Shown here piece after piece: positions 7,524-15,316 of a DNA stretch of 39,144 nt. Origin of the DNA: Nitrospirota bacterium (GTDB lineage Bacteria; NPL-UPA2; JAADIA01); contig JAADIA010000062.1 of the NCBI GenBank assembly GCA_013151555.1, positions 1-39,144 of the forward strand. The letters are read 5' to 3'. The translations under genes were made by a program, and so were the position numbers. A model generated the notes under the pieces. It worked only from the letters and a program-made list of their open reading frames with translations, was not told where the DNA came from and ran no database searches. The stretch's first letter is position 1, and every line of letters starts with the position of its first letter.

Positions 7524-8906
7524 ATGGAAGAGAATATTCATATCTTAGTGGTTGATAGTCAACAGGATATGCGGGATGTACTCGCCGATATTCTTCAGGA
7601 TGAAGGATACCGGGTAACAACGGTAGAGAATGGCTACGAGGCCCTGGAAAGAGTAAGGGCCATTTCTTTTAACATAGTTATTGTTGACATCAAGATGCCC
7701 GGACTAAGCGGCATGAAGCTCATCCGACAGTTAAGAGAGGTAGACTCGAAATTAACCATCATCATTATGACCGGGTACTCATCCCTGGAAACAGCCATAG
7801 AAGCCGGAAGAGCTGAGGTTTACGATTATATCACGAAGCCCTTCCAGGCAGAAGAGATGCTCCTGGCCATCAAGAGGGCGGTAAAAGAACAAGAAATCTT
7901 TACAGAAAATAAAAAACTGCTAAAGGAACTGGAAGAGGCAAAAAGAAACCTGAAAGAGAGTCAAGAACGTTTGTACCGCTCAGAGAAATCGGCTAATATT
8001 GGACGCCTGGCAGCCGGCGTCTCCCATGAGTTGAAAAATCTCTTAGGAATCATCAATGTCGTTGCCCATTGCCTGAAGAAGAAAGTAGACAAAGATGATG
8101 AGAAAGCCACTAAATATCTGAGAACCATAGAAAAGGAAGTAAACCACTCGAACCAACTTATCCTCAACCTGCTCAGTCTCTCCCGGCCCGCCGAAGGCGG
8201 TTTTGTATTGACCGATATCAATGAATTGCTAAAAGAAACCTTTTCCCTGATTGAACACCAGCTCTCGCTTCAGAATATCAAAGTTATTGCTGAATATGAC
8301 CCTTCCCTACCCCAGATGCCGGTAGAAGCTAACCAGATGAAACAGGTATTCACAAACATCATCTTTAATGCTCAGGAAGCCATGCCTATGGGAGGAGAGT
8401 TACATATTGCCACTCGTTTCCAAGAAGTTCCTTTGGGATTAAACGGCTCATCCGTTGTAGAGATAAAATTCGAAGATACCGGTTACGGAATACCCGAGAA
8501 GAACCTGAAGAAAATATTCGATCCTTTCTTCAGCACCAGCGATAGAGAAGAAAAATCCGGATTGGGTCTTCCCATTAGCCAGGACATTATAAGACGACAC
8601 GATGGTAATATTGAGGTAAAGAGCCAATTAAATGTCGGAACAACTTTTATAATAAAGTTGCCGGTGAAAAGAAAGATAGAGAAAAAGGTAATTCAGAAGG
8701 AAGAAGCTACTTTAGATATAGGGATGGAAGAAAAGATTCTCATTCTCATGAAAACTACACCGGGAGGAATGAAACCAGACGACATAGGAAAAATTTTAGG
8801 GGTGGATAGCAAACTCGTATCCGGAACGATGGAAAAGTTGGTGACGGAAGGAGTAGTCTTTAAAGAGGGAGAAAATTATCGAGCGGCTTCCGTTTATTCA
8901 ACCTAG
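7524..8906 (+). CDS. Hybrid sensor protein: receiver + histidine kinase + C-terminal winged helix
   Basis: Cytosolic 460-residue signalling protein with no membrane segment. Domains in order: receiver (about 5-123; phospho-acceptor Asp55 in VDIKMPG, Thr83, Lys105), charged coiled coil (123-158), HisKA with His168 in GVSHELKN, HATPase (about 265-390; FTNIIFNAQEAM, DTGYGIPE and GLGLPI boxes), then a final 65 residues resembling a winged helix (GMKPDDIGKILGV, followed by a second helix and KEGENYR). In the receiver the usual acidic pair reads Asp11-Ser12, so metal binding may be weakened. The downstream receiver/HD-GYP gene is the likely partner. The ATG is 14 nt from AGGAGG, a long spacing. The input signal is unknown. 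Confidence 0.88.
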   Translation: MEENIHILVVDSQQDMRDVLADILQDEGYRVTTVENGYEALERVRAISFNIVIVDIKMPGLSGMKLIRQLREVDSKLTIIIMTGYSSLETAIEAGRAEVYDYITKPFQAEEMLLAIKRAVKEQEIFTENKKLLKELEEAKRNLKESQERLYRSEKSANIGRLAAGVSHELKNLLGIINVVAHCLKKKVDKDDEKATKYLRTIEKEVNHSNQLILNLLSLSRPAEGGFVLTDINELLKETFSLIEHQLSLQNIKVIAEYDPSLPQMPVEANQMKQVFTNIIFNAQEAMPMGGELHIATRFQEVPLGLNGSSVVEIKFEDTGYGIPEKNLKKIFDPFFSTSDREEKSGLGLPISQDIIRRHDGNIEVKSQLNVGTTFIIKLPVKRKIEKKVIQKEEATLDIGMEEKILILMKTTPGGMKPDDIGKILGVDSKLVSGTMEKLVTEGVVFKEGENYRAASVYST

Positions 8907-8958
8907 CCCGGTTACACTAATGATATTTCACAAATAATGCCGGCAGAGGAGAAAAGGT

Positions 8959-9939
8959 TTGAGCGAGAAGATAGCTGAAATCTTAGTGGTCGATGATGAA
9001 GTTAATATCCGAGAGCCTCTTGCAGATGCTCTCAAGGAGGAAGGTTATCAAGTAAGTACTGCCGAGGACGGGCAGCGGGCTGTAGAAGAAGTGAAGAAAT
9101 CCAACTTTGATATGGCCATCGTCGATATACGCATGCCACTTGTTGGCGGATTAGAAGTGCTGCACTATATCAAAAACAATAAGCCGGAAACAATGACTAT
9201 TATGATGACCGGCTATGCTTCCCTGGAAACAGCTGTAGATGCATTAAGGGAAGGAGCTTACGACTACCTGATCAAGCCTTTCAATATAGAGAAACTGCTC
9301 TCTGTGCTCAAACGAGGGCTTAGAGAACAGAAACTGACCAGGGAAAATGCTCGCTTAAACGATGAACTCAAGCAAACATATTTAGGAGTAATGACGAGCC
9401 TGGCTACAGCCATTGATGCTAAAAATCATCGTACCCAGCATCACTCACAGCAAGTAACTAAGTACACTCTTATCATCTCCGAAAAACTGCATCTGCCTCA
9501 AAAGGAAAAAGAAAAGATCGGGAGAGCCGCAAGCCTTCATGATATCGGCAAGATAGGCATTCCCGACCCCATTTTAACCAAACCGGGATCTTTAACCAAT
9601 GAAGAATGGGCTCAGATTGAGCAACATCCTGCCCGGGGAGCAGAAATATTATCCCCTTTGGAATTCCTCAGCGAGGTCGTTCCTCTGATTCGTCACCATC
9701 ATGAAAGATACCAGGGATCGGGCTATCCCGATGGATTGAAGGGAGAGAAAATATCTTTAGGGGCCCGGATCATCTCCGTAGCCGACGCCTTTGAAGCCAT
9801 GGTCTCGGAACGCCCTTACCGAAGAGCCCTTAGCAAGGAAGAGGCCTTCTTAGAAATAGAGGCAGGCTTGGGCAACCAGTTCGATCCTAAAATTGGAGAA
9901 CTCTTCATTAACACCGTCAAGAAAAATGGAAATGTTTGA
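8959..9939 (+). CDS. Response regulator with HD-GYP cyclic-di-GMP phosphodiesterase domain
   Basis: 326 residues: a receiver (acidic pair Asp12-Asp13, phospho-acceptor Asp56, Thr84, Lys106), a linker helix, and an HD-GYP domain with His194-Asp195 (SLHDIGKIGIPD), HHH at 246-248 and GYP at 255-257. HD-GYP domains typically hydrolyse cyclic di-GMP, so output is probably control of surface or motility behaviour. The start is TTG with GAGGAG 7 nt upstream. It lies 52 bp behind the kinase gene in the same transcript, and its receiver is clearly similar to the kinase's receiver (shared MTGYxSLETA and YDYxxKPF), indicating duplication. It ends 3 bp from convergent lemA with no visible terminator. Confidence 0.93.
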   Translation: MSEKIAEILVVDDEVNIREPLADALKEEGYQVSTAEDGQRAVEEVKKSNFDMAIVDIRMPLVGGLEVLHYIKNNKPETMTIMMTGYASLETAVDALREGAYDYLIKPFNIEKLLSVLKRGLREQKLTRENARLNDELKQTYLGVMTSLATAIDAKNHRTQHHSQQVTKYTLIISEKLHLPQKEKEKIGRAASLHDIGKIGIPDPILTKPGSLTNEEWAQIEQHPARGAEILSPLEFLSEVVPLIRHHHERYQGSGYPDGLKGEKISLGARIISVADAFEAMVSERPYRRALSKEEAFLEIEAGLGNQFDPKIGELFINTVKKNGNV

Positions 9940-9942
9940 AGA

Positions 9943-10518
9943 TTAGGAAGTGAAATCCACCTTGGGTACTTCTTTAGCCTTATTCTCTATCTCAAAGTAA
10001 GGAACCGGCTTCGTCAAGCCTCTTATCCTAGCAAAAAAACCCCCAAAGAAAGTACGAATGTAAGCATTAAAGTTCCTGGCCGCCTCGTTGTAACGCATCC
10101 GCTGAACAGCAATACGGTTCTCCGTTCCTTCCAGTTGAGCTTGCAGGGATAAGAAATTCTCGCTGGCTTTCAGGTCCGGATAATTTTCGGTTACCAGAAG
10201 AAGCTTGGAGATAGCTCCCTCCATGCCTCGCGCCGCTTTAATCTTATCATCCCGGCTCCCGGCAGCAGCCCACTGGCTACGCAAGCGGGTGACCTCCGTG
10301 AACAGCCCTTTCTCATGGGCAGCATATCCCTTAACGGTATTGACCAGATTAGGAATAAGATCATAACGTCTCTGTAAGACGACATCAATCTGAGCCCACT
10401 GTTTATTAACTTCTTCATCGAGTATAACCACCCGATTATAGCCGGAAATGAACCAACTCCCTCCGATAATAATCAATAATACCAGAATCCCAATGAAAAC
10501 CAAACAACCTTTTTTCAT
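9943..10518 (-). CDS. lemA: LemA family membrane protein
   Basis: 191 residues with one N-terminal membrane helix (residues 5-25, LVFIGILVLLIIIGGSWFI) and the LemA signature YNRVVILDEEVNKQWAQIDVV, followed by RRYDLIPNLVNTVKGYA and a long helical domain. The molecular role of LemA is unsettled. The gene lies downstream of the TPM-domain gene, a very common pairing. GGAG lies 9 nt before the ATG. The tandem 100-bp repeats at 10552-10733 separate it from the TPM gene. Confidence 0.92.
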   Translation of the reverse strand: MKKGCLVFIGILVLLIIIGGSWFISGYNRVVILDEEVNKQWAQIDVVLQRRYDLIPNLVNTVKGYAAHEKGLFTEVTRLRSQWAAAGSRDDKIKAARGMEGAISKLLLVTENYPDLKASENFLSLQAQLEGTENRIAVQRMRYNEAARNFNAYIRTFFGGFFARIRGLTKPVPYFEIENKAKEVPKVDFTS

Positions 10519-10551
10519 AATAGTATCTCCTTAATGAGCACATCATGATAG

Positions 10552-10733
10552 GTGCGAATTAACTCCGCCGCTTAAGGGGAAATTATCGCAGAGAATTTCC
10601 CCTTGTCTAAGCAAGTGAGTGTGCACATCGTCCGCCCAAGGCAGATAATAAGTGCGAATCAATTCTGTCGACCTTGCTAAAAATTATCGCAGAAAATTTC
10701 CCCTTGTTTAAGCAAGTGAGTAGCACATCTTTT
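10552..10733. repeat. Two tandem ~100-bp imperfect direct repeats with a hairpin
   Basis: GTGCGAAT at 10552 recurs at 10652, and AATTATCGCAGA at 10581 recurs at 10682, each followed by AATTTCCCCTTG, AAGCAAGTGAGT and GCACATC. The first copy holds a perfect 11-bp stem, AAGGGGAAATT (10574-10584) with AATTTCCCCTT (10594-10604) and a 9-nt loop. The second copy has lost the left arm. The repeats lie between the TPM gene and lemA. Confidence 0.75.
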
Positions 10734-10772
10734 AGCAAACGATAGCGAAGTTAAGTAATAGCTGAAATCTTA

Positions 10773-11632
10773 TTACCAGCTACCTCCCGCGCCGCCACCG
10801 CCACTGAATCCTCCTCCGAAACCGCCGAAACCACCCCCGAACCCCCCGGTGCCCGCATGTCCTCCCCCCCAATATCCCGGTCTTCCCAAGAAGAGAAACC
10901 CGAAGAGACCCATCCTCGTTCCAAAGATGAAGATGAAAAAGAGAAGAGTAAGAATAGTGCTCAAGATTGAACGACCGGGGGAAGAAGAAACCGGAGGAAG
11001 CGATTGAGGTTTTCCCTTTACATCAAGCGTTACATTATATTCCTTAGCAATTCGAGACGCAACAACCCAGGTTCCCGCTAAAAGCCCTTTGCCGAACTCG
11101 CCTTTCTTGAAATAAGGAACCATTACTTTACGTCCTATCTCCGAAGCGATTATATCCGGCAGAACTCCCTCCAACCCATATCCCGTCTCTATTTTCCAGA
11201 CTCTCTCTTGAGGAGAAACAAGGATCAGGACGCCATTATCTTTGCCCTTCTTCCCTATTCCCCAGCGTTCAAACAATTTCACGGCATACTGTTCTTTAGT
11301 CAAGGGGGCAACGGTAGGAACGGTAACCACGGAACCACGGCAATCTCCGCGGTAGTTTTCCTTTCCACTTCCTCGATGAGCGCCGTGAGCTTGGCCTTTT
11401 CAGAGGGAGAAATAACCTGAGCGGCATCGGTAACATAGCCTGTGGGCCTGGGGAACTTCGCTTCCGCAGCCAGGGCGGCTTGAGAGTAGTTTAAAGTTAA
11501 AAGTTGAAAGTTGAAAGTAAGAAGAAAAGCAAAAAAGAGCCAACCCTTTTTAACTTTTGACCTTACACCCCTGACTTTCAACCGTTTATCAACTTTAAAC
11601 CTTAAACTTTTAACTTTAAGCTTTTTCTCCAT
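10773..11632 (-). CDS. TPM-domain (YgcG-like) exported protein, frameshifted by an 8-bp duplication
   Basis: Frame one (from 11632) encodes a basic leader and hydrophobic signal segment (FFAFLLTFNFQLLTLNYSQA), then PTGYVTDAAQVISPSEKAKL and TAEIAVV. Frame two (to 10773) continues TVPTVAPLTKEQYAVKLFERWGIG, DNGVLILVSP and GYGLEGVLPD, then a membrane helix and a Gly-rich tail ending GGGGAGGSW. Both halves belong to one TPM/YgcG domain. The break is an exact tandem AACCACGG at 11325-11340; removing one copy gives AVVTVPT and a 283-residue protein of normal layout. TPM proteins are exported or membrane-anchored and pair with LemA; function is not settled. The 5' end overlaps a repeat (11488-11620). 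It could be a real pseudogene, a slippage switch or an assembly error. Confidence 0.85.
11325..11340. repeat. 8-bp tandem duplication disrupting the TPM gene
   Basis: AACCACGG occurs twice back to back (11325-11332 and 11333-11340). Eight is not a multiple of three, so it alone causes the frame break; one copy restores the conserved reading. Confidence 0.95.
11488..11620. repeat. 'AAGTTAAAAGTTGAAAG' inverted repeat overlapping the TPM leader
   Basis: Left arm 11488-11520 (TTAAAGTTAAAAGTTGAAAG) and right arm 11550-11620 (repeated AACTTTTGACC, ACTTTCAACC, AACTTTAAACC and AACTTTTAACTT) are inverted copies. They encode the Lys/Val-rich N-terminus and the hydrophobic leader of the TPM protein. 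The same family is at 19923-19991. Confidence 0.65.
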
Positions 11633-12375
11633 CACAACTCATCCACAGCAATAGCCAACTTACGAATCTCTTCCAGATACCTCCCCAGGAAATCCTCAGC
11701 TTTCATCCCGCCAATCTTCTCATCACCTTGTTTATCTCTCAAGATGCTCAGGAAAACCTCCTCGTCAACCTTGAATTGGGAAGAGAGCTCTTTGACGACT
11801 TTTTCTTTTTCCCCGGGAACCTCTTTCTTCTTCAGACGGAGCATATTGCGGAAAGTAGGGATTAAAGAGGTGAAAGATTCAATGAGCAACGATTCCACTC
11901 CCTTTTTCCTCAAGCCGATTTCCAGATAGGCCTGACGCAACCTGATTAATTTACCCTTCAGCTGCTGCTCGCACTGAAGGCGGATATTGTTCCAGCTAAT
12001 CTCTAAACCTTCCAGGACATCCTTCCCATAAATAAGAACATGGTTCTCTTTCATCTCTAAAAACTCTATGGGAAAGGTATCCGAAGAAGTCTCCATATGC
12101 TTGTCAGTGAGAAAGAGAGGCGCAATGATTCTCTTTTTCCTTCCCTTGGCCACTAATTTCAGGCTCTTCTTTAAATCAGAGAGCTCCAGCCTTTTGAAGA
12201 CAAGGAGAAGATTAATATTCGACCTTCGGGGAAGGTAATCCCTTCCCGTAGCGCTTCCATAAACAATGATACTATCCAGATTATCGCCATGAAGCTTGAG
12301 CATCTCCCGGCAGTAAGGTTCAATTATCTTCGGCACTTCCACCGGCAACTTGTCCAGATTAATCAATTCAGTCAA
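11632..12375 (-). CDS. Degenerate nucleotidyltransferase-fold protein
   Basis: 247 residues. Residues 38-60 read VYGSATGRDYLPRRSNINLL: the Gly-Ser of a polymerase-beta-type nucleotidyltransferase followed at the expected spacing by Asn53-x-Asn55, where active enzymes carry Asp-x-Asp. The remainder is a helical Lys/Glu-rich domain. Loss of both metal-binding Asp residues suggests a non-catalytic or binding role. The TTG start has GAGGAGG 7 nt upstream. It overlaps the TPM start (TGATG), making a three-gene unit with lemA. A family name beyond the fold is not offered. Confidence 0.7.
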   Translation of the reverse strand: MTELINLDKLPVEVPKIIEPYCREMLKLHGDNLDSIIVYGSATGRDYLPRRSNINLLLVFKRLELSDLKKSLKLVAKGRKKRIIAPLFLTDKHMETSSDTFPIEFLEMKENHVLIYGKDVLEGLEISWNNIRLQCEQQLKGKLIRLRQAYLEIGLRKKGVESLLIESFTSLIPTFRNMLRLKKKEVPGEKEKVVKELSSQFKVDEEVFLSILRDKQGDEKIGGMKAEDFLGRYLEEIRKLAIAVDEL

Positions 12376-12685
12376 GGTAAATCCTCCTCTCTCAGGATCT
12401 TGCTTATTTCAACCGGCAGTATTTATCCTCCGGGTTAAGGCAAGCTTAACATATGGGGAAAAGGGCGTCAAGCTCCTTCCCCGGAAAATCTTTCCCAGCC
12501 CCCGGCAAACTTTTTTCGGGAGATAATATCACCCGGAACAAACACAGAGAACAGTTGACGTAAACTTCTCCAAACAGTATAATTTAAGTAAAGCATAAAC
12601 TAACAGGTCAAGAAAGGACTAAAAATAAATTACCGCTCTTCCTTAACTTGTATTTTTACGGGAAGAATACTGGAGAAACCCCAAG
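12376..12685. other. Divergent intergenic region between the nucleotidyltransferase gene and recJ
   Basis: No gene is seen here. It holds the recJ promoter (12555-12583) and, facing the other way, a weak candidate: TTGACG at 12471-12466 with TAAGCT 17 nt on (three of six matches). The ribosome-binding site for the leftward gene is GAGGAGG next to its TTG. Confidence 0.5.
12555..12583 (+). promoter_or_regulatory. Sigma-70-type promoter of recJ
   Basis: TTGACG (12555-12560), a 17-nt spacer and TATAAT (12578-12583). The expected start is near 12590, giving a leader of about 95 nt before the ATG at 12686. Confidence 0.8.
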
Positions 12686-14400
12686 ATGCCGAAGGATAAA
12701 ATATGGCAGGTTGCTGCTGTCAATTCCGGATTAGAAAGACAACTGGCAGATGAGGCAGGAATATCTTTTCTCTTAGCCCGCCTGTTAATCAATCGAGGGA
12801 TAAAAGACAGTCTCTCAGCTAAAACTTTTTTCTCTCCCCTCAATTAACTCAAATTCACGACCCTTTCCTGTTGAACGATATGACTCCTGCTGCAGAGAGG
12901 GTCCGGCAAGCTATTGACGGAAAGGAAAAGGTTCTCGTTTATGGCGACTATGATGTCGATGGGATTACCGGAACAACCCTTCTCGTCTCCGTTTTGAAAA
13001 AGCTGGGAAGTCAAGTTTCTTACTATATTCCCCATAGGATAAAAGATGGTTACGGATTAAATAAAAGAGCGATAGATAAAGCTTCTCAAGAGGGGATTAA
13101 CCTAATCATTACCGTAGACTGCGGCATCACGGCCCTGGAAGAAATAGACTATATTCGCCATAGAGGAATGGAAATAATCGTTACCGACCATCATCAACCC
13201 GGGGAAAATTTGCCTCAGGCAGTGGCCATTATTAATCCGGTGAGAAAAGACTCTTCCTATCCTTTCCGGGAACTATCCGGGGTAGGAGTAGTTTTCAAGT
13301 TAGTCCAGGTTTTAGAGATGCAGAGCAAAAATTCTCACCTCTCCACCGATGTTTGGAAACATCTGGACCTGGTAGCTTTAGGCACTATAGCCGACGTAGT
13401 TCCCTTGACGGGAGAGAATAGAATTCTGGTTAAGTATGGCCTCCGGGAATTAAGTCAGACCCAAAAGCCGGGATTGCAGGCTTTACTGGAAGTAACCGGA
13501 ATAGAAGGAAAACAAATTACCCCTACCCATGTGGGTTTTATCCTTGCTCCTCGCCTGAACGCAGGAGGAAGACTTGGTGAAGCAGAGAGAGGGGTAAAGC
13601 TGTTATTGGCAGAATCAAAGGAGGAAGCTTTCCCCCTGGCCCAGAGTTTAGACCGGGAAAATAAAAGGCGCCAGCAAATAGGAGGCCGGACGACAGAAGA
13701 GGGAATCTCCAAGGTAAAAGAAGAAGTTAATCTGGAATCAGAAAAAGTTATTGTCTTGGCCGACGAAGCCTGGCACCCGGGAATAATCGGGATTGTTGCC
13801 TCCCGGCTGGTAGAGAAATTCTATCGTCCGGTCATCTTAATTGCTCTCAATGAAGGTCATGGTAAAGGTTCAGCCCGGAGCATTGAATCTTTCCATCTCT
13901 TTCAGGCTTTAAGGGAATGTGAGGACCTCCTCGTTGCTCTGGGAGGACATAGCTTGGCAGCCGGATTGACCATAACCCAGGATAAGATCAAACATCTTCG
14001 GGAAAGGATGAACGAAATAGCTCATTCCCAGTTAAGTGAAGAGGATTTAACTCCTAAGGTGAAGATAGATTCCCAGCTTAGCTTGAAAGATATCGACTTG
14101 AAACTATTAGAAAGTCTTGACCGGCTCGGCCCCTTTGGAAAAGGTAATACTAAGCCTCTTTTTACCTCTGCCGGAGTCAATCTTCTCGATTCTCCTTACT
14201 TAGTTAAGAACAATCATCTTAAACTACGAGTCACTGAGGGAGGACCGGTACGGGAAGCTATTGGTTTTAAAATGGGAGATAAACTTTCCCTCTTGACAGG
14301 AGAAAACACCGGAGTCGATCTGGCTTATTCTTTAGAGATAAATGAATGGAGAGGCGCTAAAACCATTCAGCTCCACCTAAAAGATATCAGGTTATCTTAA
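12686..14400 (+). CDS. recJ: Single-stranded-DNA exonuclease RecJ, with a -1 frame break
   Basis: 5'-3' single-strand DNA exonuclease of recombination and mismatch repair. The N-terminal frame starts at ATG 12686 (GGAG 10 nt upstream): MPKDKIWQVAAVNSG and GISFLLARLLINRGI, typical of RecJ, ending at TAA 12845. The second frame carries motif I DYDVDG, the VDCGIT box, DHH in VTDHHQPG and the late GGHSLAAG. A -1 step at T-TTT-TTC (12826-12832) joins them as AKTFFLSPQLTQIHDPFLL, matching the family spacing exactly, for about 571 residues. This may be a missing T in a T6 run (error or mutation) or true frameshifting. A TTG at 12871 could start a shorter product but has no ribosome-binding site. Confidence 0.93.
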
Positions 14401-14495
14401 CCATCCATCAAGTCATGAGTTGTTAGTGATTATTAGTGACCGGCTATGAGTCAGCTCGGTTCACTCACACATGATAGGGGGAGAGGTATTAACCT

Positions 14496-15194
14496 ATGAA
14501 TATCTCCGGTCGGCAGAGAAGTAAACTATCTTTCCCAAGAAGTCAAAAGTCGACCTGTCCTGAACTCCGAAAATTCAACTTTCTCTCGGCTTTTACGTTA
14601 ATCGAACTTCTGGTAGTAATAGCAATTATCGGTATCTTAGCCGCAATGCTCTTGCCGGCATTATCCCGGGCCAGAGAAATGGCAAGAGCGGCAAGTTGTG
14701 TCTCAAACTTGAGACAAATCGGCATGGCTCTTTCAATATATGCTGACGATTATAATGGGTTATATCCTTATGCGGGTGGAACTATAGCCTGGAATGCAAC
14801 GGATCCTACGGATGGAACTTATAGCTGGATGCAACAGCTTTATCCTTACCTTAAAAATAAAAAGGTCTATCAATGCCCCAATCGCCCCAATAATTCCGAT
14901 TATAGTTATTTCTTAGGCACTCGAGCCGCTTGGGTAGCAGCCGGTTTCAAGCGTGCTTCAACCGACAGGCGACGTATTGTTTATCCGGCTGCTTTTGTAT
15001 TAGCCGGTGATACCAGTCTGCCTTTTGCGAACATTGACGCGGATAAAGATGATTACACCAACTACTGCCTTGACCAACCGGTTCATAGTGGAGGACAAAA
15101 CCTTCTCTTTGCCGATGGGCATGTGAAATATTACAAAAGTTACCAGGCAGACGAAATGACCTTCCGTTACGGTGAAATGAGCAGGTGGGAGTAG
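14496..15194 (+). CDS. Pseudopilin-like protein with H-X9-DG C-terminal motif
   Basis: 232 residues: a 31-residue basic leader, a type IV prepilin N-terminus [20 protein letters not shown] (methylation and processing site with Ala rather than Gly before Phe), the helix [20 protein letters not shown], then a globular domain. The end carries His-X9-Asp-Gly ([12 protein letters not shown]), the prepilin-type H-X9-DG motif common in Planctomycetes-like and other uncultured phyla. It would be inserted in the inner membrane and processed by a prepilin peptidase, not visible here. GGAGAGG lies 9 nt before the ATG. No other pilus gene is nearby, so the role (secretion, uptake or surface fibre) is open. 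Confidence 0.88.
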   Translation: MNISGRQRSKLSFPRSQKSTCPELRKFNFLSAFTLIELLVVIAIIGILAAMLLPALSRAREMARAASCVSNLRQIGMALSIYADDYNGLYPYAGGTIAWNATDPTDGTYSWMQQLYPYLKNKKVYQCPNRPNNSDYSYFLGTRAAWVAAGFKRASTDRRRIVYPAAFVLAGDTSLPFANIDADKDDYTNYCLDQPVHSGGQNLLFADGHVKYYKSYQADEMTFRYGEMSRWE

Positions 15195-15255
15195 GAGGAT
15201 GACCTTGAGCTGTACTCTGTTATGAGGAAGATGCAAAAGGGGTAATTACTTAAAG

Positions 15256-15288
15256 AGCCGGAGCGGATAGTTACCCTTCACCCCGGCT
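15256..15288. terminator. Possible bidirectional terminator between convergent genes
   Basis: AGCCGG (15256-15261) can pair with CCGGCT (15283-15288). On the leftward strand the hairpin runs into CTTTAAG, and on the rightward strand into a T-rich stretch near 15303. The stem is short and the loop long. It sits between the convergent pseudopilin and oxidoreductase genes. Confidence 0.35.
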
Positions 15289-15316
15289 TTCAGATACTCG
15301 ACTTTTTATTCTCTGC

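Noticed and set aside
12859-12903. GACCCT / AGGGTC pairing downstream of the recJ slippery site
   Set aside because: It starts about 26 nt after the heptamer and has a 33-nt loop, too far and too weak to call a frameshift stimulator.
14401-14495. Cyclic-di-GMP riboswitch before the pseudopilin
   Set aside because: The HD-GYP gene nearby made it worth a look, but none of the conserved riboswitch core was found in the 95-bp leader.
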